This document shows positions 6,832-15,163 of a stretch of 60,642 nt of DNA, piece by piece. The notes beneath the pieces are model-generated. The model did no database searches and was not told the origin of the DNA. It was given only the letters and a program-made list of their open reading frames with translations. The number at the start of each line of letters is the position of its first letter. The first letter of the stretch is position 1. This DNA is from Geobacillus thermodenitrificans subsp. thermodenitrificans DSM 465 (GTDB taxonomy: Bacteria > Bacillota > Bacilli > Bacillales > Anoxybacillaceae): NCBI RefSeq assembly GCF_000496575.1, contig NZ_AYKT01000019.1:1-60642 (forward strand), in the 5' to 3' direction. A program made the position numbers and the translations under genes.

Positions 6832-7853
6832 GCCGACCGTTGATGGTTTCTGTTTTGTCAGCGCTGATTCTTTTCATTTTGTTATCCCTTTCCTTTGTTT
6901 ACGTGTTTCCGCCGGAGACGTGGGCGGAGTTGTGGGACAAAACGGTGATGGGCGTACCGTTTTTGCTGTTTGTGTCGGTTGTCAGCTTATTGATCGGGAT
7001 CGCGAGCGGACTTGTGTTAGATTTCGTTTGGCGTAAGCAGCGGCAAGTTGTTATGCAGGCGCTCGAGCAAATTGAACACGGTGAAATGGGGGAACTTTGG
7101 CGGGAAGAGCCGTCACCGGAACTGCAGGACCTTTGGCGGCAAATCGAGAAGCTGCAAACGCAATGGCTCGAGCAAACGAAACGCGTTCAAAAATTAGCGG
7201 CAGAAAAGGTCGAACAGGAAGAACGGCTCGTTGAACGCATTCTTTCCGAAGAACGCACGCGGTTGGCGCGGGAGCTGCATGACTCCGTCAGCCAACAATT
7301 GTTTGCCGCTTCCATGATGATGTCAGCGATTACAGAAACAATGCCACCCGATGATGAACGGCAACGCAAACAATTGAAAATGGTTGAGCAAATGATTCAC
7401 CAGTCCCAATTGGAAATGCGGGCGCTGCTTTTGCATTTGCGGCCGGTTCAGCTAAAAGGAAAGTCACTGCAAGAAGGGATGGAAGAACTGCTGACAGAAT
7501 TGACGGGCAAAGTGCCGCTCGAGATGAAATGGAAAATCGAAGATGTTCCCTTGGATAAAGGGGTGGAAGATCATCTGTTCCGCATTTTGCAAGAGTCGCT
7601 TTCCAACACGTTGCGCCATGCAAAAGCGAAAACGGTTGAAGTGTTGCTGATTGAACGGGACGGGTTTGCAATTTTGCGCGTCACAGACGATGGTGTTGGC
7701 TTTGATGTGGAACGTTCGAAAAGCGGTTCGTACGGGTTGCAGCATATGTATGAACGGGCGGCGGAAATCGGTGGAACATTGAAAGTAGTCAGCTTAAAAG
7801 GCCAAGGAACAAGGTTGGAAGTGAAGGTGCCGCTTGTGTATAAGGGGGGATGA
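6828..7853 (+). CDS. liaS: LiaS sensor histidine kinase
   Basis: A 341-residue NarL-type kinase. Two transmembrane segments (about residues 8-30 and 45-68) with a short external loop form an intramembrane-sensing architecture. A HAMP-like linker and coiled coil follow, then a HisKA_3 phosphoacceptor ([16 protein letters not shown], His about 151). The HATPase_c domain shows the N-box ([16 protein letters not shown]) and G-box ([11 protein letters not shown]). With LiaF it senses cell-wall antibiotics such as bacitracin in Bacillus. It overlaps liaF and liaR by 4 bases each. Confidence 0.92.
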   Translation: MSRPLMVSVLSALILFILLSLSFVYVFPPETWAELWDKTVMGVPFLLFVSVVSLLIGIASGLVLDFVWRKQRQVVMQALEQIEHGEMGELWREEPSPELQDLWRQIEKLQTQWLEQTKRVQKLAAEKVEQEERLVERILSEERTRLARELHDSVSQQLFAASMMMSAITETMPPDDERQRKQLKMVEQMIHQSQLEMRALLLHLRPVQLKGKSLQEGMEELLTELTGKVPLEMKWKIEDVPLDKGVEDHLFRILQESLSNTLRHAKAKTVEVLLIERDGFAILRVTDDGVGFDVERSKSGSYGLQHMYERAAEIGGTLKVVSLKGQGTRLEVKVPLVYKGG

Positions 7854-8488
7854 CCGTGATAAAGGTGTTGCTTGTCGATGATCATGAAATGGTTCGGCTT
7901 GGCGTATCCGCGTATTTATCCGCTCAACCGGACATGGAGGTGATCGGCGAGGCGGAGGACGGGCAAAAGGGAGTTGAGCTTGCTCTCACATTGCGCCCTG
8001 ATGTCATTTTGATGGACCTTGTGATGGAACCGATAGACGGCATTGCGGCAACGCAGGAAATCATGAGTGCATGGCCGGAGGCGAAAATTATTGTTGTGAC
8101 GAGTTTTTTGGATGATGAAAAGGTGTTCGCAGCGCTCGAAGCAGGGGCGACGAGCTATTTGTTGAAAACATCGAAAGCAAGTGAAATTGCCGACGCCATT
8201 CGGGCCACGTTCCATGGACAATCGGTGCTCGAGCCGGAAGTAGCGGGAAAAGTCATGCAAAACCGGAGAAGACAGAGGGCGCGTCTGCCACACGAACAGC
8301 TTACGAGCCGAGAGATGGAAGTACTTTTATTAATGGCGCAAGGAAAAACGAACCAAGAAATGGCCGATGAATTGTTCATTTCACTCAAAACGGTGAAGGT
8401 GCATGTGAGCAACATTCTCGCCAAACTTGGTGTCCAAGATCGGACGCAAGCGGTCATTTATGCTTTTCGTCATGGGTTGGTGAAATGA
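7850..8488 (+). CDS. liaR: LiaR response regulator, NarL/FixJ family
   Basis: A 212-residue regulator. The receiver domain has the acidic pair DDHEMVRLG and the phosphoacceptor Asp at about 56 in [11 protein letters not shown]; the conserved Thr (VVTSF) and Lys (LLKTS) are present. The C-terminal LuxR-type helix-turn-helix is complete ([20 protein letters not shown], then [20 protein letters not shown]). After phosphorylation by LiaS it should activate the liaI promoter. It is the last gene of the operon and is followed by a terminator. Confidence 0.92.
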   Translation: MTVIKVLLVDDHEMVRLGVSAYLSAQPDMEVIGEAEDGQKGVELALTLRPDVILMDLVMEPIDGIAATQEIMSAWPEAKIIVVTSFLDDEKVFAALEAGATSYLLKTSKASEIADAIRATFHGQSVLEPEVAGKVMQNRRRQRARLPHEQLTSREMEVLLLMAQGKTNQEMADELFISLKTVKVHVSNILAKLGVQDRTQAVIYAFRHGLVK

Positions 8489-8538
8489 TGCGTGCATCAT
8501 TTAGTTGACATGTGTAAGAATATCGCCATGTTCATACG

Positions 8539-8591
8539 AAAACCGCTCCACTTCATCAAGACGAACAAGAAGATGAAACGGGAGCGGTTTT
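8539..8591 (+). terminator. Terminator of the lia operon
   Basis: AAAACCGCTCC (8539-8549) pairs with GGAGCGGTTTT (8581-8591), with an inner CTTCATC/GATGAA stem. It lies 50 bases past liaR. Confidence 0.8.
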
Positions 8592-8862
8592 GTTGTTTGC
8601 GGTGGATCAGAACGGTTGATCTGCTGAGAGAAATCTCGTTTGTTTGACCAATTTGCGAAGATTTCGGTCACGGTGAAGCACTTCCGTTTGTGAACACTTC
8701 GACAGAGGATGGGATGTCTGCGAGTTTTTCTTCAAGATGATCGATTCATTCAGTTGTTTGTTCATCCTTACGTTTCCTCATGAAGCGGTTTATAATGCCA
8801 CCAACTTTGCCGTACAATAAACTCATACAATAAAGAGCATTGGGTAGAAAAAGAAGGTGACC
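8592..8862. other. Intergenic region before selO
   Basis: No recognisable gene or strong promoter. The ribosome-binding site AAGAAGG (8851-8857) serves the ATG at 8863. Confidence 0.5.
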
Positions 8863-10320
8863 ATGTTGGAAGCAAGGTGGAAGTTCGATAATAGTTATGC
8901 AAGGCTGCCAGAACGCTTGTTTAGCAACGTTCTCCCTACGCCAGTGCGTGCGCCGAAATTGGTGGTGCTCAACCGTTCGCTCACAGCCGAGCTTGGGCTG
9001 AATGAGGAAGCTTTACGAAGCGAAGAAGGGGTGGAAGTGTTAGCGGGAAATCGGATTCCGGACGGGGCTAGGCCGTTAGCGCAGGCGTATGCTGGTCATC
9101 AGTTCGGTTATTTCACCATGCTTGGGGACGGACGGGCAGTGTTGCTTGGCGAGCACATCACTCCAAGCGGCAAGCGGGTCGACATTCAACTAAAAGGATC
9201 TGGGCGGACGCCGTACTCTCGTGGCGGAGATGGGCGTGCGGCGCTCGGGCCGATGCTGAGGGAGTATATCGTGAGCGAGGCAATGCATGCCCTCGGCATT
9301 CCGACGACCCGAAGCTTGGCGGTCGTGACAACAGGAGAGACCATTATACGCGAAACTGAACTGCCTGGGGCGATTTTAACCCGCGTTGCGTCGAGCCATT
9401 TGCGTGTCGGCACATTTCAATATGCAGCGCAGTGGGGGACGAGAGAAGAGCTGTGCGCGTTAGCTGATTATGCGCTTGAGCGGCATTTCCCTGAGTTTGA
9501 GGCGGTTGCGAACCGCTATTTGTTTTTACTTGAACAAGTCATCAAGCGCCAAGCGGAATTGATCGCAAAATGGCAGCTTGTTGGCTTTGTCCATGGGGTG
9601 ATGAACACCGACAATATGACGATCAGCGGGGAAACAATCGATTACGGGCCGTGCGCGTTTATGGACACGTATGACTTGAAGACAGTGTTTAGCTCAATCG
9701 ATACGGAAGGACGGTACACGTACGGTCATCAGCCGTATATCGGAGGCTGGAACTTGGCTCGTTTTGCGGAGAGCTTGTTGCCGCTGTTGGATGATAAGAA
9801 GGAAAAAGCGGTGGAGTTGGCTGAAGAAGCGCTTGGCCAATATTCAAAATGGTATGAGTACTATTGGCTTGGCGGGATGAGAGCAAAATTGGGACTTGCC
9901 GAGGAACAGGAACACGATGCAGAGTTGATCACCGAGTTGTTGCGGTTGATGGAAGAATACCGTGCAGACTATACGAACACATTCCGAGCATTGACATTAG
10001 GTGAGTACACTGGAATGGAGCTGTTTGACACTTCTGAGTTTCGTGAGTGGCACGAGCGGTGGCAAACGAGGCTTAGCAAGGAATCAGTCTCGCGAGAAGA
10101 AGCGTATGAACGGATGCGCCGTCACAATCCAGCGGTCATTCCGCGCAATCATCGGGTTGAAGAGGCGTTGGCTGCTGCAGTCAATTGTGGAGACTATCAG
10201 GTCATGGCTCGACTCCTTAAAGCGTTGGCCGATCCGTACGCTTACTCGCCGGAACAAGCGGAATACGCCGAACTGCCGCCGCCATCTGACCAGCCGTATC
10301 GGACGTTTTGCGGGACGTAA
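8863..10320 (+). CDS. selO: SelO (YdiU/UPF0061) protein adenylyltransferase
   Basis: A 485-residue pseudokinase-fold enzyme that, in studied members, transfers AMP from ATP to Ser/Thr/Tyr of target proteins. Diagnostic motifs are all present: [56 protein letters not shown], the metal-binding [20 protein letters not shown] and the C-terminal YRTFCGT with its conserved Cys. The start is ATG 8863; the in-frame GTG at 8857 overlaps the ribosome-binding site and is rejected. It stands alone between terminators and is probably monocistronic. Bacterial SelO is tied to oxidative stress resistance. Confidence 0.92.
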   Translation: MLEARWKFDNSYARLPERLFSNVLPTPVRAPKLVVLNRSLTAELGLNEEALRSEEGVEVLAGNRIPDGARPLAQAYAGHQFGYFTMLGDGRAVLLGEHITPSGKRVDIQLKGSGRTPYSRGGDGRAALGPMLREYIVSEAMHALGIPTTRSLAVVTTGETIIRETELPGAILTRVASSHLRVGTFQYAAQWGTREELCALADYALERHFPEFEAVANRYLFLLEQVIKRQAELIAKWQLVGFVHGVMNTDNMTISGETIDYGPCAFMDTYDLKTVFSSIDTEGRYTYGHQPYIGGWNLARFAESLLPLLDDKKEKAVELAEEALGQYSKWYEYYWLGGMRAKLGLAEEQEHDAELITELLRLMEEYRADYTNTFRALTLGEYTGMELFDTSEFREWHERWQTRLSKESVSREEAYERMRRHNPAVIPRNHRVEEALAAAVNCGDYQVMARLLKALADPYAYSPEQAEYAELPPPSDQPYRTFCGT

Positions 10321-10473
10321 TAAAAGGGACTTAGCAGCTCTTTTTTACTGTCAGTCCGGTGATGCTTTAATTCAATCATAAAGGTGAAACGAAACAATAC
10401 GAAAACAAGAAAAGGAACTTTCCTATATCCAGAAAAAGGGACGAATGTTAGGAGCCCTTTTTTCTTTTTTCCT

Positions 10474-10505
10474 CTTTACTTTTACGTTACGTCAAGGTGT
10501 ATCGT
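10474..10505 (+). promoter_or_regulatory. MerR-type operator within an elongated promoter spacer
   Basis: The imperfect 21-bp palindrome 10478-10498 (ACTTTTACGT and ACGTCAAGGT as half-sites, sharing an overlap) lies between a -35-like TTTACT (10474-10479) and a -10-like TATCGT (10500-10505). A 20-bp spacer with a central palindrome is the hallmark of MerR-activated promoters, suggesting autoregulation of the downstream gene. Confidence 0.6.
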
Positions 10506-10506
10506 C

Positions 10507-11292
10507 ATGAATAGGGAGGTGAGGAACATCGAATACACCGTGCATGAACTGGCCAAATTGGCAGGAGTGACAAGCCGGACGCTTCGGTATTACGATGAGA
10601 TTGGTTTGCTCAAGCCGGCACGGTTGAGCGATGCCGGGTATCGGCTATACGGACCGCGTGAAGTCGATCTTTTGCAGCAAATTCTCTTTTACCGTGAACT
10701 TGGCGTGGATTTGGAAACGATCAAACAAATCGTTCATTCCCCGGAATTTGACGAACTTGAAGCGTTGCGGCAGCATCGCCAACAGCTATTGGAAAAAAGA
10801 CGCCATCTTGATGCATTGATTGCGAGCGTTGAAAAAACGATTATTGCCAAAGAAGGAGGAATCACGATGAGTGACAAAGAAAAGTTTGCCGCGTTCAAGG
10901 AGCGGTTGATTGAAGAAAACGAGCGGAAATATGGAGAAGAAATTCGCCAGAAGTATGGCGACGAACAGGTCGATCGTTCCAACAATAGACTGCGGAATAT
11001 GACAAAGGAACAGTTTGATGAGGCGGAACGGCTCGGCAAGGAAGTGCTAGAGGTGTTGAAAGAAGCGATGCAAGATGGTGACCCGGCCGGAGAGAAGGCG
11101 CAACGGGCGGCTGATTTGCACCGTCAATGGCTTTGCTTCTGGTGGGATCATTATTCCAAAGAAGCTCATGCCGGGTTGGCGCACATGTATGTTGAGGATG
11201 AACGGTTCAAAGCGCACTATGACCAAGTGCATCCGGGAGCGGCTGAATTTCTTAAAGAAGCGATTTTGATTTATACGGGAATGAAGAAGTAA
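10507..11292 (+). CDS. MerR family regulator with TipAS ligand-binding domain (Mta/TipA-like)
   Basis: About 255-262 residues. An N-terminal MerR winged helix (YTVHELAKLAGVTSRTLRYY, then GLLKPARLSDAGYRLYG) is followed by the dimerisation helix and a C-terminal TipAS domain from about residue 120 (FDEAERLGKEVLEVLKEAMQ, HRQWLCFWWDHYSKEAHAGL, AHYDQVHPGAAEFLKEAI). TipAS domains bind hydrophobic drugs and thiopeptides, and such regulators activate multidrug efflux. No efflux gene lies beside it. The start is ambiguous: ATG 10507 is the only standard one after the operator, but the predicted transcript would begin about there. GGGAGG (10514-10519) is followed 8 bases on by ATC GAA TAC, where homologues have Met-Glu-Tyr. 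Confidence 0.88.
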   Translation: MNREVRNIEYTVHELAKLAGVTSRTLRYYDEIGLLKPARLSDAGYRLYGPREVDLLQQILFYRELGVDLETIKQIVHSPEFDELEALRQHRQQLLEKRRHLDALIASVEKTIIAKEGGITMSDKEKFAAFKERLIEENERKYGEEIRQKYGDEQVDRSNNRLRNMTKEQFDEAERLGKEVLEVLKEAMQDGDPAGEKAQRAADLHRQWLCFWWDHYSKEAHAGLAHMYVEDERFKAHYDQVHPGAAEFLKEAILIYTGMKK

Positions 11293-11299
11293 GCCGGGC

Positions 11300-11337
11300 G
11301 CAGCCTGTTTCCTATCGGGAAGCAGGCTGCATTTTTT
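11300..11337 (+). terminator. Terminator of the MerR/TipAS gene
   Basis: GCAGCCTGTTTCC (11300-11312) pairs with GGAAGCAGGCTGC (ending 11330), followed by ATTTTTT. Confidence 0.9.
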
Positions 11338-11446
11338 GTGGGGAGGAGTGGATGATGGCCAGCGCGCACAAAAAGTACATAGATAATCTAATTGCAATCG
11401 CTGTTTGTTATCATTAAAATGGAGGCACAAAGAGAGTCGTAGTAAG

Positions 11447-12232
11447 ATGGGGGATGCAGTGTCGTTTGTTTCTGAAGAAAACAGAAAAGATTTGCATTCC
11501 CGTCTATAGCACACGCTGAACGAATTGTACTTTATTCAACGAGCGCTGGATGAATCGACGATTGTCGTGATTACTGACAAAACAGGAAAAATTACTTATG
11601 TGAATGAGGCGTTTTGCTGCATCTCCCAATATAGTCGGGAAGAATTGAGCAGCAATCCCCATCGTTTAGTTGAATTCAGGGCACCATAGCCCTGAGTTTT
11701 TTGGGAATATATGGAGGAAAATTGAGAAAGGGAAAATACGGAGGGGAGAGATGAAGAATAAGGAGGAAGATGGAAGTTATTATTGGGTTCAGTCGACGAT
11801 TGTTCTTTTTTAGATGAACAAGGAAAGTCATATAAAATATGTTTCCATTCGTACAGATATTACCCGTTTATAACAAATTGAATATATGGCGAAACACGAT
11901 GATTTAACGGGCCTTCCCAATCGACGGTTGTTAAAAGAACAGTTTCCACAAATGGTCGAGGAGACGAAAGCGAAGGGACATCTATTGGCTGTCTATTTTA
12001 TTTATTAAAAACTTGCCACATTCAGCGGATGACCAAGCGATTATTGCTGCAGACATCAAGATGGCTCGCCAATTAGGCATTGACACCCTTGCGGAAGGAA
12101 TTGAAAATAAAGAGCAAATTCAACAGTTAAAAGAAATGGGGGCAACAGCGGGCAAGAATATTTTTGGAGTCCGCCTGTACCGGAAACGGACTCGTTTTTG
12201 GACCGCACGAAGTGAGCAGTTTCAATATACAT
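11447..12232 (+). pseudogene. Decayed PAS-GGDEF-EAL cyclic-di-GMP protein
   Basis: Start-like ATG 11447 reads MGDAVSFVSEENRKDLHSRL, then stops at TAG 11510. The frame resumes with a PAS domain (NELYFIQRALDESTIVVITD, GKITYVNEAFCCISQYSREE). After stops and frame changes comes a GGDEF beginning (HDDLTGLPNRRLLKEQFPQM) ending at about 12005. The tail of an EAL domain follows in another frame (DDQAIIAADIKMARQLGIDT, then LAEGIENKEQIQQLKEMGAT). The catalytic GGDEF and EAL motifs are deleted. Originally it would have been a c-di-GMP cyclase/phosphodiesterase of over 600 residues; now it is non-functional. Confidence 0.85.
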
Positions 12233-12264
12233 AACGAGAAAAACGAATGAAAGGAGTGGATGAC

Positions 12265-13968
12265 ATGGAAACGCTCAGAAAGCAACTGAGAGCCATTGAC
12301 CAAAAGGGATATAAAGCGTACAAAGCGATTGAAGGGACCTATTCTTTTCCGGCGTTTACCCTTGCCATTGACCATGTGCAAGGAGACCCGTTCGCTGAAC
12401 CATCGAAAATTCGAGTGATCGTGCCGCGGGCAAAGACAGTGTTAGCGGCAGAATGGACCAATACGACGCCGCGCCGCATCCGCTGCGAAGATGTGGTTGC
12501 GCGCCGTGTTCACTACGAATTACGGCAATGGCCATCGCGGGCGCGTGGGTCAGGAAAAAGCGGGCTTGTGTTGATCGACGCTCCAGGGCAAAAAGTGCTG
12601 GAGCGTACGGCGGTGCTAATTGGTGATGAGACGATTACTGTTTGTTTATCGGTTGGCTTGCCGGCCAATGGGCGGCGCATTTTAGCGAAAGAAGCGGAGA
12701 GTATTTTTTTCGAACAGATTCCGGCCGTGATCGAGCGGGCGGTGTATGGCCTGCGCGAAGGTGACATTCGACCCGCAGTCGAGTTGGCCGATCAGCAGCA
12801 CACTATTCGGCGTTATTTGCATGAGCACGGATTGGTGGCGTTTATCGCTAACGGCTCCATATTGCCTCGTGAAAGCGGAGTGAGCGATAAGCCGCTGCGG
12901 CAAGGGGCGGTACCGTTTCAAAGCCCGCCGGAGCTCGAGGTGGCGATCCCTGTGCCTCACCGCACTGAGCCTGTGAAAGGCATGGGCATCCCGAAAGGAA
13001 TTACACTCATTGTCGGCGGCGGTTACCATGGAAAATCAACACTGCTTCAGGCGTTAGAGCATGGTGTGTATGACCATATCTCCGGTGATGGACGGGAGTT
13101 TGTCATCACGGACAGCAGGGCAGTGAAAATTCGCGCCGAGGATGGACGCAGCGTTGCGCATGTTGATATTTCCCCATTTATCGGCATGCTGCCATATGGA
13201 AAGGAAACGACGCGTTTTTCGACGGAAAACGCGAGTGGCAGCACCTCGCAAGCCGCGAGCATGATCGAAATGATCGAAGCTGGGGCATCGGCGTTTTTGA
13301 TTGATGAAGATACAAGCGCCACCAATTTGTTCATGCGCGATGCACGCATGCAGGCACTCATTGCGAAAGAGGCCGAACCGATCACTCCTTATATCGACAA
13401 AGCTCGCCAACTGTTTCATGACTATGGCATTTCGACGGTGCTTGTCGTCGGTGGTTTAGGAGACTATTTCGAGATTGCTGATGTTGTGATTAAAATGGAA
13501 CAATATGTTCCGTCTGATGTGACCGTTGAAGCGAAACGGATCGCCGCAAACATGCCATCGGGGAGGAAGGCGGAAGGCGGGGAGTCGTTCGGCCACATTC
13601 GTGAGCGTATCCCGCGCCCGGAAAGTTTAAACAGCCAAAAAGGAAAAAAAGCAAAGGTCACAGCGAGAGGGCGGCATGTGATTCAATACGGGCAGACAGA
13701 TGTGCTTCTTTATGCGCTTGAACAGCTCGTTGACGACAGCCAAACAAGGGCGATAGCTGCCGCGTTGTTCCATATCGAGCGGAAAGGATGGCTGGATGGA
13801 AAGAAGACAGTTCGTCAATTGCTTGATGCCATCGAGGAACAGTGGGACCGGCATGGGCTTGGCTCTGTTTCTTTCCGAAACGGTCATCCTGGTGAACTCG
13901 CTCGCCCGCGTCGTTTCGAATTGGCGGCGGCACTCAATCGGCTTCGGACGCTTCGGTGCAGCCAATAA
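12265..13968 (+). CDS. ABC-class ATPase of unknown role (COG3044-like)
   Basis: A 567-residue soluble ATPase. Residues 1-220 form the family-specific N-terminal domain (RAIDQKGYKAYKAIEGTY, then VQGDPFAEPSKIRVIVPR). The Walker A is TLIVGGGYHGKSTLLQALEH (about residues 246-265) and the ABC signature-like segment is SGSTSQAASMIEMIEAGASA. Walker B is FLIDEDTSATNLFMRD and a late strand reads STVLVVGGLGDYF. The C-terminal 130 residues are basic and variable. There is no membrane partner nearby, so it is not a transporter; the family has been linked to RNA or DNA transactions only by inference. Start ATG 12265 has AAAGGAG 9 bases upstream, whereas ATG 12247 lies within that site's leader. Confidence 0.85.
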   Translation: METLRKQLRAIDQKGYKAYKAIEGTYSFPAFTLAIDHVQGDPFAEPSKIRVIVPRAKTVLAAEWTNTTPRRIRCEDVVARRVHYELRQWPSRARGSGKSGLVLIDAPGQKVLERTAVLIGDETITVCLSVGLPANGRRILAKEAESIFFEQIPAVIERAVYGLREGDIRPAVELADQQHTIRRYLHEHGLVAFIANGSILPRESGVSDKPLRQGAVPFQSPPELEVAIPVPHRTEPVKGMGIPKGITLIVGGGYHGKSTLLQALEHGVYDHISGDGREFVITDSRAVKIRAEDGRSVAHVDISPFIGMLPYGKETTRFSTENASGSTSQAASMIEMIEAGASAFLIDEDTSATNLFMRDARMQALIAKEAEPITPYIDKARQLFHDYGISTVLVVGGLGDYFEIADVVIKMEQYVPSDVTVEAKRIAANMPSGRKAEGGESFGHIRERIPRPESLNSQKGKKAKVTARGRHVIQYGQTDVLLYALEQLVDDSQTRAIAAALFHIERKGWLDGKKTVRQLLDAIEEQWDRHGLGSVSFRNGHPGELARPRRFELAAALNRLRTLRCSQ

Positions 13969-13973
13969 TAGCA

Positions 13974-14013
13974 GGCTGGCAGGAGAAAGGGGGCTCGTTT
14001 TCTCCTGTCAGCC
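13974..14013. terminator. Strong hairpin after the ATPase gene
   Basis: GGCTGGCAGGAGAAA pairs with TTTCTCCTGTCAGCC with one mismatch. It has no T-run on the plus side, so it may be a weak or processed 3' end. Confidence 0.6.
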
Positions 14014-14338
14014 AAACGAAATAGAGAACTAGGGACTTGTTTGTCTTATCAATCAAAACAGAAGCAACAGTTTCGAGAATGGTAACAGCTTGTGGGCACA
14101 AACAAGACAGCCCTTCGATCATTTCGTTTCGACTTCATAAAAAACAAGATAATCCTCATGCTGATAGTGATGCAACCAAAAAATAGCTGACAAAATGTGC
14201 TTGAATCCGTCTTTCTGACGGCGTTCCTATGATTTTGCTCTAGCGCTATCTGTCGATTATCGTTATAATTATGTTTATCAGTTCAACGCGGTGGAGGGCG
14301 GCAACGAAGTCGCCGGTTGGTGAGAGAGGGATCGGGGC
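14014..14338. other. Intergenic region before the first mpsC-like gene
   Basis: No intact gene. A TATAAT (14261-14266) about 75 bases before the start codon could be the -10 of the mpsC-like gene, with a poor -35. On the minus strand around 14030-14160 short coding-like stretches interrupted by stops hint at a dead gene that I cannot name. Confidence 0.4.
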
Positions 14339-14707
14339 ATGAACAAATCCAAAGGCTGGATCGAATCTGAAATCAGCAAAGCCTTAACAAAGTGGGAGAA
14401 GGATTTTCTCGGCCGCGGTTCGTTGTCTGTCAAAACCGACATTTTGCGCGATATGATTATCGTTTCCTTGCATGGTATTTTGACGCCTGCCGAATACGCC
14501 CTTTGTGAGTCAAAGGAAGGAATGCTGGCAGTGAAGCGATCGCGGACGAGTTTGGTTGAATCCGGAGTCAATGACTTAAAAGAGATGATTTTCGAAATTA
14601 CCGGTGAACAGGTGAAAAGCTTTCATACCGATTTAAGCACCCAGACAGGTGAGCGAATTATCGTCTTTAAACTGTTCAACAATTTGGAAAAACAACTGGT
14701 CAAATAA
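14339..14707 (+). CDS. MpsC-like DUF2294 protein, copy 1
   Basis: A 122-residue soluble alpha/beta protein of the DUF2294 family. Seen here: a helical start (ESEISKALTKWEKDFLGRGS), the core VKTDILRDMIIVSLHGILTP and AEYALCESKEG, and the end HTDLSTQTGERIIVFKL. In the staphylococcal cation/bicarbonate uptake literature the family is named MpsC after the gene accompanying mpsAB. Here it precedes dabB/dabA (the mpsA/mpsB equivalents), supporting a link to inorganic-carbon uptake, although 450 bases of non-coding sequence intervene. A second copy lies at 34530-34883 beside the formate genes. The start ATG has GAGAGAGGGA upstream. Confidence 0.8.
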   Translation: MNKSKGWIESEISKALTKWEKDFLGRGSLSVKTDILRDMIIVSLHGILTPAEYALCESKEGMLAVKRSRTSLVESGVNDLKEMIFEITGEQVKSFHTDLSTQTGERIIVFKLFNNLEKQLVK

Positions 14708-14760
14708 ATGTTTTAGATGACAGGTTAACAAAATTGTTTTATAATTAAAATAATTTTTAT

Positions 14761-14898
14761 CATCCTTAACTGAGAAACCTCTACGCGTGAGCGTAAGTGG
14801 GGGTGAATTGGTATCCTTCACCAACTGTGGGACGCATGCAGTTGGAGGGCTAAGAATCACCTACGTTTAAGCGTAAACGTAGGTGGGGGAGCGTTCAA
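14761..14898 (+). mobile_element. Solitary IS200/IS605-type end with omega-RNA-like scaffold (PATE-like remnant)
   Basis: The 138-base segment lacks any tnpA or tnpB. Its 3' half folds as the terminal hairpin of a TnpB guide-RNA scaffold: CTACGTTTA...TAAACGTAG preceded by GAGGGCTAAGAATCAC and followed by GTGGGGGAGCGTTCAA, which resembles the right ends of Geobacillus IS605-group elements as I remember them. A second hairpin pairs CCAACTG with CAGTTGG (14821-14844). A TTTAT target-like motif (14756-14760) abuts the left edge and TTCAA (14894-14898) the right. It is best read as a non-autonomous, palindrome-associated element that could still express a guide RNA using the flank as guide. Confidence 0.55.
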
Positions 14899-14919
14899 AT
14901 GAATAAAGAGGACGTTATG

Positions 14920-15119
14920 GTCAGGAGTCCTTCAAAAAACCTACATCTGCTTAGGTTCGTTGAAGGAAAACTGACCGGCGTCTGTTGCACAACCAACGAC
15001 GGGAGATCTTCAAACAATCAATGAGTGATTGGCTGAAGGTAAACCGGCTATGGGCAATCTATGGGCAATGGAAAGGCCTTTTTTGGCCTCCTTTGCTTGA
15101 TTGACATAGCCGGTTTTTT
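14920..15119 (+). ncRNA. Highly structured leader upstream of dabBA, candidate riboswitch or attenuator
   Basis: Three hairpins follow one another. The first is 14920-14975, with nested stems GTCAG/CTGAC, CCTTCAA/TTGAAGG and AACCT/AGGTT. The second is 14979-15001, CGTCTGTTG/CAACGACG with a bulge. The third is 15008-15038, CTTCA/TGAAG and CAATCA/TGATTG. A long terminator (15042-15119) closes the leader 45 bases before dabB. The compact order of stems ending in a terminator is typical of metabolite- or ion-sensing leaders. I do not recognise it as any known class; no T-box motif is present. Confidence 0.55.
15042..15119 (+). terminator. Composite terminator before dabB
   Basis: AACCGGCTATG (15042-15052) pairs with CATAGCCGGTT (15105-15115), followed by TTTT. 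Inside lies a smaller AGGCC/GGCCT hairpin (15074-15089). The 11-base sequence CTATGGGCAAT is exactly duplicated in tandem (15048-15058, 15059-15069), so the 5' arm has a competing copy. Confidence 0.8.
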
Positions 15120-15163
15120 CTTTTTCTCCCGAACAACAGGAAGAGAACGGGGAGGAGATGTGA

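Noticed and set aside
14030-14160. Possible protein-coding remnant on the minus strand
   Set aside because: Stops interrupt every frame and no family could be recognised, so it is left as intergenic.
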